From Hydrogenophaga intermedia (lineage in GTDB: Bacteria; Pseudomonadota; Gammaproteobacteria; Burkholderiales; Burkholderiaceae_C): DNA of 5,249 nt. Below, piece after piece: positions 4,834 through 5,249 of the stretch. The DNA is taken from positions 1 through 5,249 of the forward strand of contig CAMBOY010000220.1 of assembly GCA_945869245.1 (NCBI GenBank), written 5' to 3'. Below the pieces are notes generated by a model. That model was not told where the DNA came from. It worked only from the letters and a program-made list of their open reading frames with translations, and did not search any database. Position 1 is the first letter of the stretch, and each line of letters starts with the position of its first letter. The position numbers and the translations under genes are program-made.

Positions 4834-5249
4834 GCGCCGGATTTCTGAGCCATGGCCGCTGCGTTCCGACTGTCGTCGATGCAAAAAAATTGCATTGCTC
4901 GCTTGCCGGCTGGTCTGGCGAAGTCGGTTCCGCAAATGTGCTGCACATCGGAGTGTGCACATCAACGAATTTCGATACGCCGACCTACGAAATGACCTTC
5001 TTTCGTTCCGGCATGTCGCAGAGTGTGACAACTGGCCTTGTGTATCCAACGTTCCCAACGTGCACCGTGAGCGCTGCATCGTCGTCAACTGGCACAGGTA
5101 CAGGCACGGGCACGACAACAGGCACGGCCGTTGCGCCCGAATTTTTCCCTCTCCCAAGCGCTACCGATCTCGGCACCGTCTTCGCTTGGGGGTTTTCTCT
5201 GGTCCTTGTCTCATACCTAACGGCGTGGGGCTTGGGGACGGTGCTTAAC
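4830..5249 (+). CDS. Small phage membrane protein with Thr-Gly linker and C-terminal membrane segment (3' end outside window)
   Basis: The frame from the ATG at 4830 stays open for 140 codons to the window edge. Residues 1-80 form a domain with four cysteines (11, 23, 43, 78) and beta-like stretches such as YEMTFFRSG (53-61). A low-complexity Ser/Thr/Gly linker follows (84-99, mainly GT repeats), then PEFFPLPSATD and a hydrophobic segment (114-139, containing FAWGFSLVLVSYLTAWGLG). There is no N-terminal signal peptide, so it is not a typical pVIII precursor. The C-terminal segment would anchor it in the inner membrane, like the small inovirus membrane/virion proteins. The start is supported by an ATGA overlap with the previous gene and GCAGGA (4815-4820) nine bases upstream. 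The exact virion role is unknown; only a few more residues may follow. Confidence 0.7.
   Translation, partial: MSAGFLSHGRCVPTVVDAKKLHCSLAGWSGEVGSANVLHIGVCTSTNFDTPTYEMTFFRSGMSQSVTTGLVYPTFPTCTVSAASSSTGTGTGTGTTTGTAVAPEFFPLPSATDLGTVFAWGFSLVLVSYLTAWGLGTVLN
5088..5126 (+). repeat. GGCACx-type repeat coding a Thr-Gly linker
   Basis: Six-base units of the form GGC-AC(A/G), with small variations, repeat about five times and encode alternating Gly and Thr. This fits a flexible linker between a folded domain and a membrane segment. Such tracts can change copy number by slippage without loss of frame, as units are multiples of three bases. Confidence 0.7.

Larger units (their letters stand above)
2154..5249. 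mobile_element. Integrated filamentous phage (Inoviridae-type prophage), left part
   Basis: A leftward HTH regulator, a divergent promoter region, then rightward small ORFs, a Rep_trans-type replication initiator, a gpV/RstB-like protein, a 74-aa ORF and a small membrane protein follow filamentous-phage order (compare CTX-phi rstR-rstA-rstB). The genes are short and tightly overlapped, and the DNA is visibly less GC-rich than the host genes to the left. The left boundary lies somewhere in about 2154-2195, between the aroE start and the conserved part of the repressor; I could not fix it to the base. The right end, with minor coat and Zot/pI-like assembly genes, is outside the window. No integrase gene and no convincing dif-like XerCD site was seen, so the integration route is unknown. 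Confidence 0.8.

Noticed and set aside
4306..5157. 283-aa reading frame on the minus strand across the ssDNA-binding, 74-aa and membrane protein genes
   Set aside because: It runs antisense to three genes that are supported by overlaps, ribosome sites and protein features. Its translation is Arg/Ser-rich without domains.
4772..5248. 158-aa plus-strand frame overlapping the last gene
   Set aside because: It is Arg/Cys/His-rich in the wrong frame. The frame from 4830 has an ATGA overlap, a ribosome site and a membrane segment.
1..5249. CRISPR array, tRNA, rRNA or insertion sequence
   Set aside because: No regularly spaced repeats, cloverleaf-like sequence, conserved rRNA stretches or transposase were seen.

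Overview
The window reads as a piece of a high-GC betaproteobacterial chromosome, most likely Comamonadaceae-like (judged from protein flavour and GC-rich codon use, not from a search), interrupted by the left part of an integrated filamentous phage (Inoviridae-type prophage). The host part is about 1-2153 and the phage part about 2154-5249. By eye, base composition drops from very GC-rich in the host genes to clearly more AT-containing codons in the phage genes.

Host part: the 3' end of a type II haloacid-dehalogenase-like HAD hydrolase (+, cut by the window start) converges with an rhtA-type amino-acid exporter (-). The two stop codons are one base apart. Upstream of rhtA on the same strand lies aroE, shikimate dehydrogenase, with a 70-nt spacer, so aroE-rhtA may be one transcription unit.

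Phage part: a small helix-turn-helix protein (-) that looks like an inovirus repressor is divergent from a tightly packed rightward operon. That operon holds two small unknown genes, a Rep_trans/RstA-like rolling-circle replication initiator, a gpV/RstB-like probable ssDNA-binding protein, a small 74-aa gene of unknown function, and a 140-codon reading frame still open at the window end with a C-terminal membrane segment. Most junctions are ATGA or TAATG overlaps, so translation is probably coupled. The 97-nt divergent region (2438-2536) has a good -35 box inside an inverted repeat, a plausible repressor operator. The order repressor(-)/rep/ssb/small ORFs/membrane protein matches the CTX-phi rstR-rstA-rstB arrangement. 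The rest of the virion and Zot-like assembly genes would lie beyond the right edge.

The most notable points are: (1) a 14-bp perfect inverted repeat at 2961-3008 just before rep, in which each arm is itself a small palindrome, a candidate replication-origin or packaging structure; (2) the phage repressor gene ending in an ATGA overlap with host aroE, so the prophage appears to have placed an essential biosynthetic gene behind its repressor transcript; (3) a perfect 9-bp hairpin at 2166-2187 at this junction; and (4) several conserved-looking but functionally unassigned small phage genes.
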